Part shown: positions 1 to 9,128 of the stretch, piece after piece
Position numbering within the stretch: the first letter of the stretch is position 1
How the letters are laid out: each line of letters begins with the position of its first letter
Assembly: GCF_011806405.1 (NCBI RefSeq)
Contig: NZ_JAATOW010000014.1
Location: forward strand, 39,804 to 103,803
From: Pseudooceanicola sp. HF7
Lineage (GTDB): Bacteria; Pseudomonadota; Alphaproteobacteria; Rhodobacterales; Rhodobacteraceae
Reading direction: 5' to 3'
Length of the DNA: 64,000 nt
Notes under the pieces: generated by a model
The model's input: the letters and a program-made list of their open reading frames with translations, nothing else
Databases searched by the model: none
Told to the model about the DNA's origin: nothing
Position numbers and translations under genes: made by a program

Positions 1-178
1 CGCCGGCCATCATGCCCCGATGATAGGCAGAGATATTCCACATGCCGACATCGTCGCCCCATATCACGAGGATGTTCGGGGACTTTGCTTCATCCTGTGC
101 GCTGGCCGCGATGCCGATGCATGCCGTTAACGTGGCAAGGGCACTCGCACCCAAGCGTTTTCGTCCAAAAGATATCAT
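1..178 (-). CDS. Secreted arylsulfatase, N-terminal fragment (runs off the window)
   Basis: Reverse-strand reading from the ATG at 178 is open to the window edge (59 codons). It begins with a basic, then hydrophobic stretch ending in AASA, a likely Sec signal peptide. It then enters SPNILVIWGDDVGMWNISAY, the typical opening strand and metal-binding DD of formylglycine-dependent sulfatases (alkaline phosphatase superfamily), with the usual HRGMM that follows. Such enzymes hydrolyse sulfate esters in the periplasm. The formylglycine motif C-x-P-S-R lies beyond the window, so activity cannot be judged. A GGGGGAGG purine run precedes the start. Family call is firm; substrate is unknown. Confidence 0.85.
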   Translation of the reverse strand, partial: MISFGRKRLGASALATLTACIGIAASAQDEAKSPNILVIWGDDVGMWNISAYHRGMMAG

Positions 179-860
179 GTTTGCCTCCCCCTTGCCTCGA
201 CAGACGTTCGGCCGGTCGACAACGGTCGCTGAACTGCCAGGAAGGTTAAGTCTCTAAATTTGATATACTCATAGTTGTTATGCTGGACCCGGACACAACC
301 TCGAGTCAAGCCAACATTCCAAGAGGGCAAACGACGTCACATGGTATCGGAAATCCGGCAGATTGCCGAGCTCGACGCCATACTTGCTCGTTAGGTCTCG
401 AGAACTCGGCTGGCCTCAAGAAGAAGAGTTGGCCTGTGCGTTCCCGGCAACCTGTTTCGACCGATTGAGAGGCTCAGTACGTCTGATCGTGCGGGCCTTC
501 CTTAACGACAGCGACCGGACACGATCTCAAAGGCGCCACATCCACTTCTTGCGACGTAGGGCATCCGCCAAGGTCGAAGGGAATGTCCGGTTCTCCCCCT
601 GACTGGCGGACCGCCGCTCACGGCGCTGACCCGCCGTCCTCCGGAATGGGCCTCGCTGCCGTGTGCGCTGAAAGGCGCAGGTCCGCAGTGCTGAGGAAAC
701 GATCTTGGGGGCATAGAGCAATGCAGTGCATCGCAGGTGTCCAACTGGTAGGCCCACACTTGCCCTACTATCTCCAAAAGGTCACAATTCGAAAACCCTC
801 TAAGCAAGCCACTGGGTTCGCTTAGATTTCCGCCCGCAACAGCCCCACGGTGACCCCATC
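179..860. other. Intergenic stretch, no gene recognised
   Basis: This lies between the divergently arranged sulfatase and helicase-PLD genes. Short frames exist on both strands but none has a ribosome site, a recognisable domain or steady codon use. The section around 590-710 is a GC-rich degenerate sequence similar in style to other gene-free stretches of the accessory region. The sulfatase promoter must lie here but no clear box was seen. Confidence 0.5.
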
Positions 861-3800
861 ATGACCGCCACCTTTTCAAACGTCCTGCGGTATTGGCGGA
901 CAAGCCTTGCGGATGGTGCACTAGGGGAAGGGACTTTCCGGGCTGCGGATCGAAAGCGTTTGGAGGTCCTGCCGAATGACGCGATCAAAACCGGCTGCCT
1001 CCCCGAGCACCTGGTCCGGGCGATTTTCCGGGGCAAGGATGGCGCCGCAACGGTCTCGGTGCGCTTCTGGCCCCTGGTGACGGCGCGCAGGGTCTCACAT
1101 GCAGCCTCTCGCACCGATGCCATGCCGGAGATTGTCGCCCCCGTCGTGACCGAGGGGGTCCTCGATCGGACTGGCCGGATCGTGCCAACGCGCAACGCCA
1201 TCGCCCGCGACCTGCTGACCCCGCTGCCGCGGGGGGCGTTTGCGCTCGGATCAGTCGAGGCCTTGGACGCTTTCCTGACCACGACGCCCCTGCCGGACAT
1301 GACCACCGCGGACGGCTGGCAGGACTATCGCCAGCATTGCCGACAGATGCTCGACGCCCTGGCGCCGGGCTGGCCCGCTGAGCAGAAGGAATACCTGCCA
1401 ACCGGCAATGGTTTCATCGAGGCCTCGGAGGGCGCGGGCGCAACGGTGCGCGGCATGATGGACCTCTACGACAGGCTACTCGCCGATGAGCCGGACACGC
1501 CGCTTCTACGCCAGTTTGCCGCTCCGCGTCCTGAGCGCGCGCCGGATAATGCGGTCGAAAGAGAGTTGGCCCGGCGCCTCGGGCACTCGAACCCCCATTT
1601 CCCCCTGGCCGAACACCAGAGGCAGGTCCTGGCCTGGCTCGAGGCCTCGCAACCCGGCGAGGTGATCGCGGTGAACGGCCCGCCCGGGACAGGCAAGACG
1701 ACCATGCTGCTCTCCGCCGTGGCCGGACTCTGGGTGAAGGCCGCGCTTGAGGGGGGCGACCCGCCGGTGATCGTGGCGGCCTCCTCGAACAACCAGGCGG
1801 TCACCAATATCATTGACGCCTTCGGCAAGGATTTCGCGACAGGCGAAGGCGTGTTTTCTGGGCGATGGTTGCCAGAGATCAAGAGCTTCGGGATGTTCCT
1901 GCCGTCCCATTCCCGGCGCATGGAAGCCGCGCAACGCTATCAGACAGAGGCCTTCCAGGCAGAATGTGAGACCGTCGCCTACTTCCAGCGCGCCCGTGTC
2001 GCCTGGCTGGAGTCGGCCGGCAGGGCGTTCCCCGAGGCGAAGGGCCAGGACGTCGCCGGGTATGTCGCGGAACTCCGCAACCGCATGACCGCCGAAGCCA
2101 ACCGGCTTCGAGAGCTCGACACGGCGCTTACCCATCAAGAAGCCGCCGCCACCGCCCTGCTGTCGGAACTTGGCGATGCGCCGGAGACCGAAACAGCCCG
2201 TCGTGCCGAGGTGGTCAATGTCTGCTTGGAAGAGGCGGAACGACTGGCCGCTTCACGCAGCGCACTGGATCATCACCTGGCCTCGGAGTCCTGGCTAACC
2301 GCGCTGTTCGGCTTCTTGCCCCCGCTACGGCGCAAGCGCGCCTTGCAGGCCCGTCTGGCCATCGGGGACGGGCTGGACGGGTTGCAAGACATGACCCGTA
2401 TCGAGGATATCGAAGCGAGGGTCGCTCAAGCCCTGCGACGTGGGAAGGAGGCCCTCGCCTCCGCCCGTCATTCCCTCGCCCGTGCCGAGGATCTCAGCCA
2501 GCAGGCGGCGACCACCGAACGGGCCTGGCGCGAGCTGGCCGAAGCCTTCGCAGGCGCACAGGACCTTGAAACGCTGGAACGGCAGGCGGATCTCGGCAGC
2601 CGGTTCAATCTCTTCCTCCTAGCGACCCATTACTGGGAAGGGCGCTGGCTGATGGCGATGGAGGCCGATCTCAGCGCCATCACCGCCTCTCATGAAAAAA
2701 CCGGACGCACGTCTGTCGAACCCCGATGGCGCCGCCGCATGATGCTGACGCCCTGCGCCGTGGCCACCTTTGCCAGCCTGCCGGGCAAGCTTTCGTGCAG
2801 CCGCTTTCAGGCCGGCTCCTTCGCGAATGAAAGCCTGTACAATTTCATAGACCTGCTGATTGTCGACGAGGCCGGCCAAGTCCTTCCCGAGGTCGCCGGA
2901 GCCTCTTTCGCCCTGGCCAAGCGCGCGCTGGTCATCGGCGACACGCAGCAGATCGAGCCGATCTCTGCGGTGCCCGGCCCTGTCGATATCGGGAACCTGA
3001 AGGACTGCGGGCTGATCGACGGCGAAGCCGTTCCGACGGACCTGGACAGGAGCGGCATCCGCACGAACGGCGGCAGCGCCATGCATCTCGCGCAGCAGGC
3101 CTGCAGGATCGCGCCCTGGCCCGAGCTGGATCGCGGGCTTTACCTATTTGAGCACCGCCGTTGCTTCGACGAGATCATCGGCTTCAGCAACGCCCTGTGC
3201 TACAAAGGTAAGTTGCGCCCGATGCGCGGGCCCGCGCCTGCGGATGCAATCCTGCCCGCGCTTGGGTACCTGCATGTCGAAGGCCGTGCCTTCTCTGCCG
3301 GGGGAAGCCGCGCCAACCCCGCCGAGGCCCGCACCATCGCCGCTTGGCTGGAGGACAACCGGGCACTTCTGGAGGGCCGTTACGGCCTCCCGCTCGAGCA
3401 GCTCGTCGGCGTCGTCACCCCGTTCGGCCAGCAGGTACGCGCCATCCGCGAAGCCTGCAGCGCCCGCCACATCAAGGTCTCCGGGCGCGACAGCATGACC
3501 ATCGGCACGGTACATGCGCTGCAGGGCGCCGAACGGCCCGTCATCATCTTCTCGCCGGTCTATTCTAGGCACGCGGACGGGGGCTTCATCGACGCCTCTC
3601 CCAGCATGCTGAACGTCACCGTGTCTCGGGCTAAGGACAGTTGCCTTGTTTTCGGCGACATGGACCTCCTTGCCACCGCCCGAAGCGGCACGCCGCGCGC
3701 CTTGCTGTTCGAGGTTCTGGCGGCCAATGGCGTGGCCCTGGATTTCGCCATGGAACCGCGCACGGACCTGACCCGAGGCAATACCGGGATCGAGATGCTT

Positions 3801-4253
3801 CAGCACGCGGACGAGCACGATGCCTTCCTGCTAGACGCACTGAAAGGCGAGGGGCGGAAATACATGATCGTCAGCCCGTGGGTCGTTGCCGGGACGATCG
3901 AGCGGACCGGCCTGCTCGATGCGATGGCCTCGGCCTGCCGGCGCGGAGCAGAGATCGATGTCTTTACCGACCCGCTCCTCAACACTGGGGCGACCGCGGA
4001 CGGGAAAACCCAGATTGATGCCGTGGAGCACGCGCTTTCGGCGATCGGCGTCACGGTCCACCGGGTCGCGAAACTGCACAGCAAGATCGTGACCGTTGAC
4101 AAGGAGCTTCTCTGCGCCGGCTCTTTCAACTGGCTCAGCGCAGATCGGACTGGCCAGTACGCCCGCCACGAAACCTCCTTCGTCTACCGCGGGCCGCACC
4201 TCGAAGAAGAGATCAAGATTATCCGCGACGGCCTCGAAAAGCGAGCGAAGTAG
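861..4253 (+). CDS. SF1 UPF1-like helicase fused to a phospholipase D domain (Mokosh type II-like)
   Basis: The 1,130-residue protein has a superfamily 1 helicase core of the COG1112/DNA2-NAM7 type. Walker A is GPPGTGKT (273-280), the Walker B-like DEAGQ is at 669-673 followed by GDTQQIEP, and a late helicase motif is VTVSRAKD. A long helical insertion lies between motifs I and II. The C-terminus carries one HKD motif, H1073-S-K1075 with D1080, then GSFNW, typical of PLD-family nucleases. Helicase plus PLD in one chain is the layout described for MkoC of type II Mokosh anti-phage systems; that function is inferred from architecture. The ATG at 861 is taken as start. It stands alone, between an intergenic desert and the convergent nikR gene. 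Confidence 0.8.
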   Translation: MTATFSNVLRYWRTSLADGALGEGTFRAADRKRLEVLPNDAIKTGCLPEHLVRAIFRGKDGAATVSVRFWPLVTARRVSHAASRTDAMPEIVAPVVTEGVLDRTGRIVPTRNAIARDLLTPLPRGAFALGSVEALDAFLTTTPLPDMTTADGWQDYRQHCRQMLDALAPGWPAEQKEYLPTGNGFIEASEGAGATVRGMMDLYDRLLADEPDTPLLRQFAAPRPERAPDNAVERELARRLGHSNPHFPLAEHQRQVLAWLEASQPGEVIAVNGPPGTGKTTMLLSAVAGLWVKAALEGGDPPVIVAASSNNQAVTNIIDAFGKDFATGEGVFSGRWLPEIKSFGMFLPSHSRRMEAAQRYQTEAFQAECETVAYFQRARVAWLESAGRAFPEAKGQDVAGYVAELRNRMTAEANRLRELDTALTHQEAAATALLSELGDAPETETARRAEVVNVCLEEAERLAASRSALDHHLASESWLTALFGFLPPLRRKRALQARLAIGDGLDGLQDMTRIEDIEARVAQALRRGKEALASARHSLARAEDLSQQAATTERAWRELAEAFAGAQDLETLERQADLGSRFNLFLLATHYWEGRWLMAMEADLSAITASHEKTGRTSVEPRWRRRMMLTPCAVATFASLPGKLSCSRFQAGSFANESLYNFIDLLIVDEAGQVLPEVAGASFALAKRALVIGDTQQIEPISAVPGPVDIGNLKDCGLIDGEAVPTDLDRSGIRTNGGSAMHLAQQACRIAPWPELDRGLYLFEHRRCFDEIIGFSNALCYKGKLRPMRGPAPADAILPALGYLHVEGRAFSAGGSRANPAEARTIAAWLEDNRALLEGRYGLPLEQLVGVVTPFGQQVRAIREACSARHIKVSGRDSMTIGTVHALQGAERPVIIFSPVYSRHADGGFIDASPSMLNVTVSRAKDSCLVFGDMDLLATARSGTPRALLFEVLAANGVALDFAMEPRTDLTRGNTGIEMLQHADEHDAFLLDALKGEGRKYMIVSPWVVAGTIERTGLLDAMASACRRGAEIDVFTDPLLNTGATADGKTQIDAVEHALSAIGVTVHRVAKLHSKIVTVDKELLCAGSFNWLSADRTGQYARHETSFVYRGPHLEEEIKIIRDGLEKRAK

Positions 4254-4394
4254 AACGCGGCGCTGCCGACCCAGAGTCGACCTTCGCGACAGGCGCGTCA
4301 CATGGCCGGTTACAGCCTACGGAGAACACTCACTGCACGCCGGCGATCTGGCTTCTCGCAACCTCTTGCCTGATTGCCAACCTTGGACTCTTTC

Positions 4395-4868
4395 TCAGGT
4401 TCGGAATCCATCCTTGATAGTGAGGTGGCTGTGCCTGTGTGGTTCGCCACTGCCGTGTTGGTGGATCTCCTCCACGTCTTCCACGGGCACGAGCGACAGG
4501 TGGCCATGCCGGATGCCACGCTCGGCGAACAGACCGTGCGCATAATCCTCCACTTCCGCTACTTTCCCGCGCATCACCGTCACCTCGACCGCATTGGAAT
4601 GATCGAGGGGGACCGACATGGCCGCGACCGTCTGATCATGCCGCGCGTGGCGGGTTTGCGGAACCCTTCGACCCAGATCGCGGGTCGACAGGTCGAGGGT
4701 ATAGCTGACGACCCCGATGCAATCCGCATTCTGCGGCGCATCCCGTGTCAGCGCCCGGCGAAGCAGGTCCCGGATCGCCTCCGACCGGTTGGTGGCCCCG
4801 GACCGGTCCATATGCTGGTCCAGCTCTGCCAGCAGCTCGTCTTCGATGGCTATGGTAATCCGTTGCAT
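4395..4868 (-). CDS. nikR: NikR-type ribbon-helix-helix metal regulator, ligand-poor
   Basis: The 157-residue protein starts MQRITIAIEDELL; the upstream GGAGAGGG favours the ATG at 4868 over a longer frame. An RHH DNA-binding domain (about 1-45, NRSEAIRDLLRRAL) is followed by an ACT-like metal domain ending RGIRHGHLSLVPV. It is divergent from nikABCDE with a NikR-type palindrome between them, so it probably represses that operon. Set against E. coli NikR from memory, the H76 equivalent remains, but H87, H89 and C95 fall on Ser, Pro and Ala (segment AMSVPLDHSNAVEV). Metal sensing may therefore differ from classical NikR. The C-terminal tail is longer than usual and His-rich (HQHGSGEPHRHSH), possibly a compensating metal site. 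Orthology by family and context is strong. Confidence 0.88.
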   Translation of the reverse strand: MQRITIAIEDELLAELDQHMDRSGATNRSEAIRDLLRRALTRDAPQNADCIGVVSYTLDLSTRDLGRRVPQTRHARHDQTVAAMSVPLDHSNAVEVTVMRGKVAEVEDYAHGLFAERGIRHGHLSLVPVEDVEEIHQHGSGEPHRHSHLTIKDGFRT

Positions 4869-4954
4869 GACCCTCTCCGTGCTGTCTTGCCAAGCATCGT
4901 CATACGGGACGCGGATCGCAAGCCAGTCCATGCTTTACACCGCAGTTGACCACG

Positions 4955-4982
4955 GTATGAAATGTGACTCGATATTTCACAC
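4955..4982. promoter_or_regulatory. NikR-type operator between nikR and nikA
   Basis: GTATGA at 4955-4960 and TCACAC at 4977-4982 are separated by 16 bases. The established E. coli NikR box is GTATGA-N16-TCATAC, so there is one mismatch. It ends 13 bases before the chosen nikA start and 86 bases upstream of the nikR start, placed to control the nik operon and possibly nikR itself. Confidence 0.75.
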
Positions 4983-4995
4983 CATGAGGTGCCGC

Positions 4996-6561
4996 ATGTT
5001 CCGTCCGCTGTCCACCCTGGCCGTTGCCCTGTCCCTGATGCTGACCGCCCAGGCAGAAGCGCGCCCCCTGGTTCTGGCCATTGGCGGAGAGCCCGACGCC
5101 GGATTCGACCCGATCATGGGTTGGGGCCATTATGGCAATCCGCTTTTCCAGTCGACCCTGCTGCGCACCGACGCCGATCTCAACTTGGTCGGCGACCTTG
5201 CGACGGACTGGGCCCTTTCGGAAGACGGGCTTGTCTGGCGGCTGCGCCTTCGCAAAGACGCCATGTTCTCGGACGGAACGCCGCTGACGGCGAAGGACGT
5301 GGCCTTCACCTACAACACGGCCCGCACGGCCGGTGGACTGGCTGACCTGACCGTTCTGAAGGAGGCGCGCGCCTTGGATGCGACGACGGTTGAACTGGAG
5401 CTGACGGAGCCTCGGATCACCTTCGTCTCGCGCCTTGCGACGCTCGGCATCGTGCCGGCTGCCTCCTATGGCGAGGGGTACGCCCGGCACCCCGTCGGCT
5501 CCGGCCCGTTCCGGATGGTCGAATGGCGCGAGGGCGAACAGCTGGTTGTCGAACCCAACCCCCATTGGCATGGCGGCGAGATTGCCTTTGAGCGGGTCAG
5601 CTTCATCTTCGGCTCGGAAGAGGCCGGACAGGCGCTGGCCCGTACCGGCGCCGCCGACCTGGTGGCGGTGCCGCCGTCCTTGGCCGACGGGGCCCCCTCG
5701 GGGATGAAGGTGCTGCACGTCGATACCGTCGACAATCGGGGCCTGGCCTTCCCGATGGTGCCCAGGGCGGGCGAGACGACCGAGGCAGGCACGCCGATCG
5801 GCAACGATGTGACGGCGGACCCGGCCATCCGGGTGGCGATCAACCAGGCGCTCGACCGCGAGGCGCTGGTGGCGCTGGCCCTGAATGGGCACGGTCGCCC
5901 CGCGACCGGCCCCGCAGACGGCCTGCCCTGGGACAACCCGGAGGCCGCGATCCCCGGCAATGACCCGGCCACCGCGATGCAGACTCTGGATGCGGCCGGC
6001 TGGAGCGATACCGACGGCGACGGCATCCGAGAGAAAGACGGCCTGCCTGCGAGGTTCCAGGTGCTGTATCCTGCCAGTGACAGCACGCGGCAGGCGCTGG
6101 CGCTTGGGGCTTCGGAACAACTGCGTGAGATCGGCATCGACGCCCAGCCCACGGGCAGCAGCTGGGACGAGATCGGCGCGCTGATGCATAGCGAGGTCGT
6201 CGTGCTGGGTTGGGGCGCGCATGACCCGTCCGAGGTCTTCTACCTGCATCATGGCGACTACGCCGGCGTCGACTACTACAACACGGGCCACTACGTGAAC
6301 CCGACCGTGGACGCGCACCTAGAGGCCGCCGAGGCCGCGCCCAGCTTCGAGGCGTCACTGGCCGAGTGGAAAGCCGCAGCCTGGGACGGGGAAACGGGCT
6401 TCGGGCCCAAGGGCGACGCGACATGGGCCTGGATGGTGAACCTGGAACATGCCTACTGGGCGTCGGACTGCCTGGACCTGGGGCCGCTGCAGGTTCATCC
6501 GCACGGGCACGGCTTCCCGATCACCCATGACCTGCCCTCTTGGCGCTGGACCTGCGAATGA
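4996..6561 (+). CDS. nikA: Periplasmic nickel-binding protein of the nik ABC importer
   Basis: The 521-residue extracellular solute-binding protein family 5 (peptide/nickel) member has a signal peptide, with a hydrophobic core after MFRPLST and likely cleavage after AEA. The mature part shows LRLRKDAMFSDGTPLTAKDVAFTY-like family signatures and ends DLPSWRWTCE. The ATG at 4996 is preferred because GAGGT lies five bases upstream; an ATG at 4984 is possible. It is the first gene of five that overlap or nearly touch. It captures metal, or a metal complex, in the periplasm and passes it to NikBC. Nickel is inferred from nikR and the operator; peptide transporters share this fold. Confidence 0.85.
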   Translation: MFRPLSTLAVALSLMLTAQAEARPLVLAIGGEPDAGFDPIMGWGHYGNPLFQSTLLRTDADLNLVGDLATDWALSEDGLVWRLRLRKDAMFSDGTPLTAKDVAFTYNTARTAGGLADLTVLKEARALDATTVELELTEPRITFVSRLATLGIVPAASYGEGYARHPVGSGPFRMVEWREGEQLVVEPNPHWHGGEIAFERVSFIFGSEEAGQALARTGAADLVAVPPSLADGAPSGMKVLHVDTVDNRGLAFPMVPRAGETTEAGTPIGNDVTADPAIRVAINQALDREALVALALNGHGRPATGPADGLPWDNPEAAIPGNDPATAMQTLDAAGWSDTDGDGIREKDGLPARFQVLYPASDSTRQALALGASEQLREIGIDAQPTGSSWDEIGALMHSEVVVLGWGAHDPSEVFYLHHGDYAGVDYYNTGHYVNPTVDAHLEAAEAAPSFEASLAEWKAAAWDGETGFGPKGDATWAWMVNLEHAYWASDCLDLGPLQVHPHGHGFPITHDLPSWRWTCE

Positions 6562-6568
6562 GGGGCGA

Positions 6569-7552
6569 ATGAAGGCCTGGCTTCCGCCCCTGCTGACCGA
6601 TCGCCTGATCCGGCTGGCCTGGTTGCTGCCCCTGGCAGCGGTCGGGTTGTTCACGCTGATCTCGCTCGCGCCCATCGACCCTGTTCAGGCCTACGTCGGC
6701 GGTCGCACCTCGCAGATCGGCCCGGAGCAACGGGACGCCATCGCCGCCGCCTGGGGGCTGGACCGGCCCGCGCCCGAGCGGTTCGCCAGCTGGCTGGGTC
6801 AGCTGACCCGGGGCAACCTGGGGGAATCCATCACCTTCAACGCGCCGGTGCTTCAAGTGATCGCTGCCCGGCTGCCGGCCTCGCTGGCGCTGGTCGGGCT
6901 GGCCTTTGCGCTGTCCTTCGTTCTGGGCACGGCCCTGGGCCTGGTGGCGGGGGCCACGCGAGGAGGCTGGCCTGACCGGGTGATCCGCACCCTCGCCGTC
7001 GTGCTGGCGGCAAGCCCGGGCTTCTGGGTGGCGATCCTGCTGGTCGCGGTCTTTGCGATCGGGCTGGGCTGGCTGCCCGCCTGCTGCGCGACGCCCCCCG
7101 GTCAACTGGCTACGGAGGTCACGCTGGCGGAGCGCTGGCGGCACATGGTCCTGCCGGTCGCCACCCTGTCTGTCGTGGGAATCGCACCGCTGGTGCTGCA
7201 CACGCGGCAGAGCCTCGTGGCCTTCCTCGACAGCCCCGCCGCACGGCACCTGTCCACCCATGGGGCCACGCCTCTGCGGCTGGCTTTCGGCCCCGGTCTG
7301 CGCCACGCGGCAGGTGTCGCGCTGACCCTGCATCTGGCGGGAGCGGGAGAGCTTTTCGGCGGCTCGATCCTGGCCGAGGCAGTCTTTGCCTGGCCGGGCC
7401 TTGGACAGGCGACCGTGCGCGCCGCGACAGGGGCAGATGCGCCGCTGCTGATGGGGATCGGGCTGGCGACGCTGCTGTTCGTCTTCATGGGGAACCTGCT
7501 GGCTGACATTGCCGCCCGCCTGGCCGACCCGCGACTGAGGACGCCCGCATGA
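6569..7552 (+). CDS. nikB: Nickel ABC transporter permease NikB
   Basis: The 327-residue inner-membrane permease (BPD_transp_1, OppB/DppB-like) has an N-terminal membrane anchor (LIRLAWLLPLAAVGLFTLIS). It carries the characteristic early segment IGPEQRDAIAAAWGLDRP and several later helices. Start is the ATG at 6569, preceded by AGGGG and seven bases after the nikA stop. It pairs with NikC to form the channel and is translationally linked to nikC by a 4-base ATGA overlap. Confidence 0.88.
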   Translation: MKAWLPPLLTDRLIRLAWLLPLAAVGLFTLISLAPIDPVQAYVGGRTSQIGPEQRDAIAAAWGLDRPAPERFASWLGQLTRGNLGESITFNAPVLQVIAARLPASLALVGLAFALSFVLGTALGLVAGATRGGWPDRVIRTLAVVLAASPGFWVAILLVAVFAIGLGWLPACCATPPGQLATEVTLAERWRHMVLPVATLSVVGIAPLVLHTRQSLVAFLDSPAARHLSTHGATPLRLAFGPGLRHAAGVALTLHLAGAGELFGGSILAEAVFAWPGLGQATVRAATGADAPLLMGIGLATLLFVFMGNLLADIAARLADPRLRTPA

Positions 7553-8409
7553 CCGACGCGACCGAACTGACCGTGACCCTGCCCGCCCGGAGCCGAAAGA
7601 TCCCGCGACAACGGGCCAAATGGCATGGGGCTGTTGCGCTGGTGCTGCTGGGCGCGGTGCTGGCAGGATCTGCACTGCTGCCCGACGGCGCCCTGTCGGT
7701 CAACGCCGCGGCGCGCGCGCTGCCCCCTCAGCCGGGGCACCTGTTGGGCACGGACATGCTGGGCCGCGACATCGCCGCCCGCACGCTTGCGGCGCTGGCG
7801 CAGAGCGTGCAGGTCGGGCTGCTGGCGGCCGGTGCATCGACCCTCGTGGCGGTGGTCCTGGGTCTGGCAGCGACCTTCGGGCGTCTTGCCGATCACGCGG
7901 TCGGAGTGCTGACTGAACTCGCACTCGGCCTGCCGCATTTCGTCCTGCTGATCATGATTGCTTTTGCCATGGGCGGGGGAACGACCGGCGTGGTTGTCGC
8001 GGTCGCGCTGACCCACTGGCCACGCCTCTCCCGCGTCCTGCGGCACGAAGCGCAGACGATCGCCGCCTCGGACTACGTGGCAATCTCGCGCGCGCTCGGG
8101 CGGTCGCGGCTCTGGGTCGCGCGGCATCACCTGGTGCCGCACCTGGTGCCGCAGATCCTCGCCGGCTTCATCGTGATCTTCCCCCATGCCATCCTGCACG
8201 AAGCCGGGCTCAGCTTCATCGGCCTCGGTATCGAACCCCACCTGCCCTCCATCGGCGTGATGCTGTCCGAAAGCCTGCGCGAGATCATGGCGGGTCACTG
8301 GTGGGTCGCGGCCGCGCCCGGCCTTGGGTTGATGCTGGTCGCCCTGGCCTTCGAGCAGTTCGGCGAGGCCCTGCGCCGGTTGTCGGATCCGGCGGGCGGC
8401 ATCGCATGA
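7549..8409 (+). CDS. nikC: Nickel ABC transporter permease NikC
   Basis: The 286-residue permease (OppC/DppC-like) has the LGTDMLGRDIAARTLA signature after the first membrane helix. The cytoplasmic coupling EAA-like loop is ASDYVAISRALGRSRLWVARHH. Four-base overlaps with nikB upstream and nikD downstream indicate one coupled transcript. It forms the membrane channel with NikB. Confidence 0.88.
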   Translation: MTDATELTVTLPARSRKIPRQRAKWHGAVALVLLGAVLAGSALLPDGALSVNAAARALPPQPGHLLGTDMLGRDIAARTLAALAQSVQVGLLAAGASTLVAVVLGLAATFGRLADHAVGVLTELALGLPHFVLLIMIAFAMGGGTTGVVVAVALTHWPRLSRVLRHEAQTIAASDYVAISRALGRSRLWVARHHLVPHLVPQILAGFIVIFPHAILHEAGLSFIGLGIEPHLPSIGVMLSESLREIMAGHWWVAAAPGLGLMLVALAFEQFGEALRRLSDPAGGIA

Positions 8410-9128
8410 CCCTGAGAATCGAAAACCTGGCGGTAAGCTTTCCAACCGGCCCAGTGCTGGAGGGCGTGTCCCTGTCGCTGGATTGCGGAGAGGTTGTCGG
8501 TCTGACCGGCACCTCCGGCGCGGGCAAGAGCATCGTCGCCGAGGCACTGGTTGGGGCGCTGCCCCCGGATGCCACACGCACGGGCCGCATCACCATTGCC
8601 GACGTGCCGGTCGGCCCCCGGACGGTCGCACTGGTCCCTCAGCGCCTGGATGCGCTGGATCCGCTGGCCACGGTCGGAAGCCAGATCCAGCGGTTTGCGC
8701 AGCTTGCCGACCGGCCGATCGATGTGCCCGGCGCGCTCGCCAGCGTCGGCCTGCCGTCGCAGACCGCCCGGCTCTATCCGCACGAGCTGTCGGGCGGAAT
8801 GGCGCGCCGCGTCCTGCTGGCAACGGCCCTGGCCACGGGCGCGGACTGGATCGTCGCCGACGAACCGACGGTCGGGCTGGACACTGCCGCCGCGACGCGC
8901 GTTCTGTCCCTGCTGGCAGATCTGGCTGCTGCCGGGCGCGGTGTGATCGTGATCTCGCACGATGTCCCCGGTCTGGTCGGCATCGCGTCCCGCATCGTCA
9001 TTCTGCGCCAGGGCCGACAGGTCGAAACGGCCCTGGCAGAGGCATTCAGCGGAGCCGGAACCGCCCTGCGCGACGCCTTTTCCCGCGCGCTCTGGAATGC
9101 CCAGCTTGCATCGGACACGCAATGCTGA
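8406..9128 (+). CDS. nikD: Nickel ABC transporter ATP-binding protein NikD
   Basis: The 240-residue ABC ATPase has Walker A GTSGAGKS, signature LSGGMARRV (LSGG core), Walker B WIVADEPT and switch His in VISHD. The start is the ATG at 8406, which overlaps the nikC stop by four bases; longer upstream frames are within nikC. It is short compared with DppD but normal for NikD, without the long C-terminal oligopeptide extension. It powers uptake with NikE. Confidence 0.88.
   Translation: MTLRIENLAVSFPTGPVLEGVSLSLDCGEVVGLTGTSGAGKSIVAEALVGALPPDATRTGRITIADVPVGPRTVALVPQRLDALDPLATVGSQIQRFAQLADRPIDVPGALASVGLPSQTARLYPHELSGGMARRVLLATALATGADWIVADEPTVGLDTAAATRVLSLLADLAAAGRGVIVISHDVPGLVGIASRIVILRQGRQVETALAEAFSGAGTALRDAFSRALWNAQLASDTQC

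Noticed and set aside
4900..6318. 472-residue frame antisense to nikA
   Set aside because: Shadow of a GC-rich gene: no domain, Arg/Gly/His-rich composition, and the sense frame is a clear solute-binding protein.
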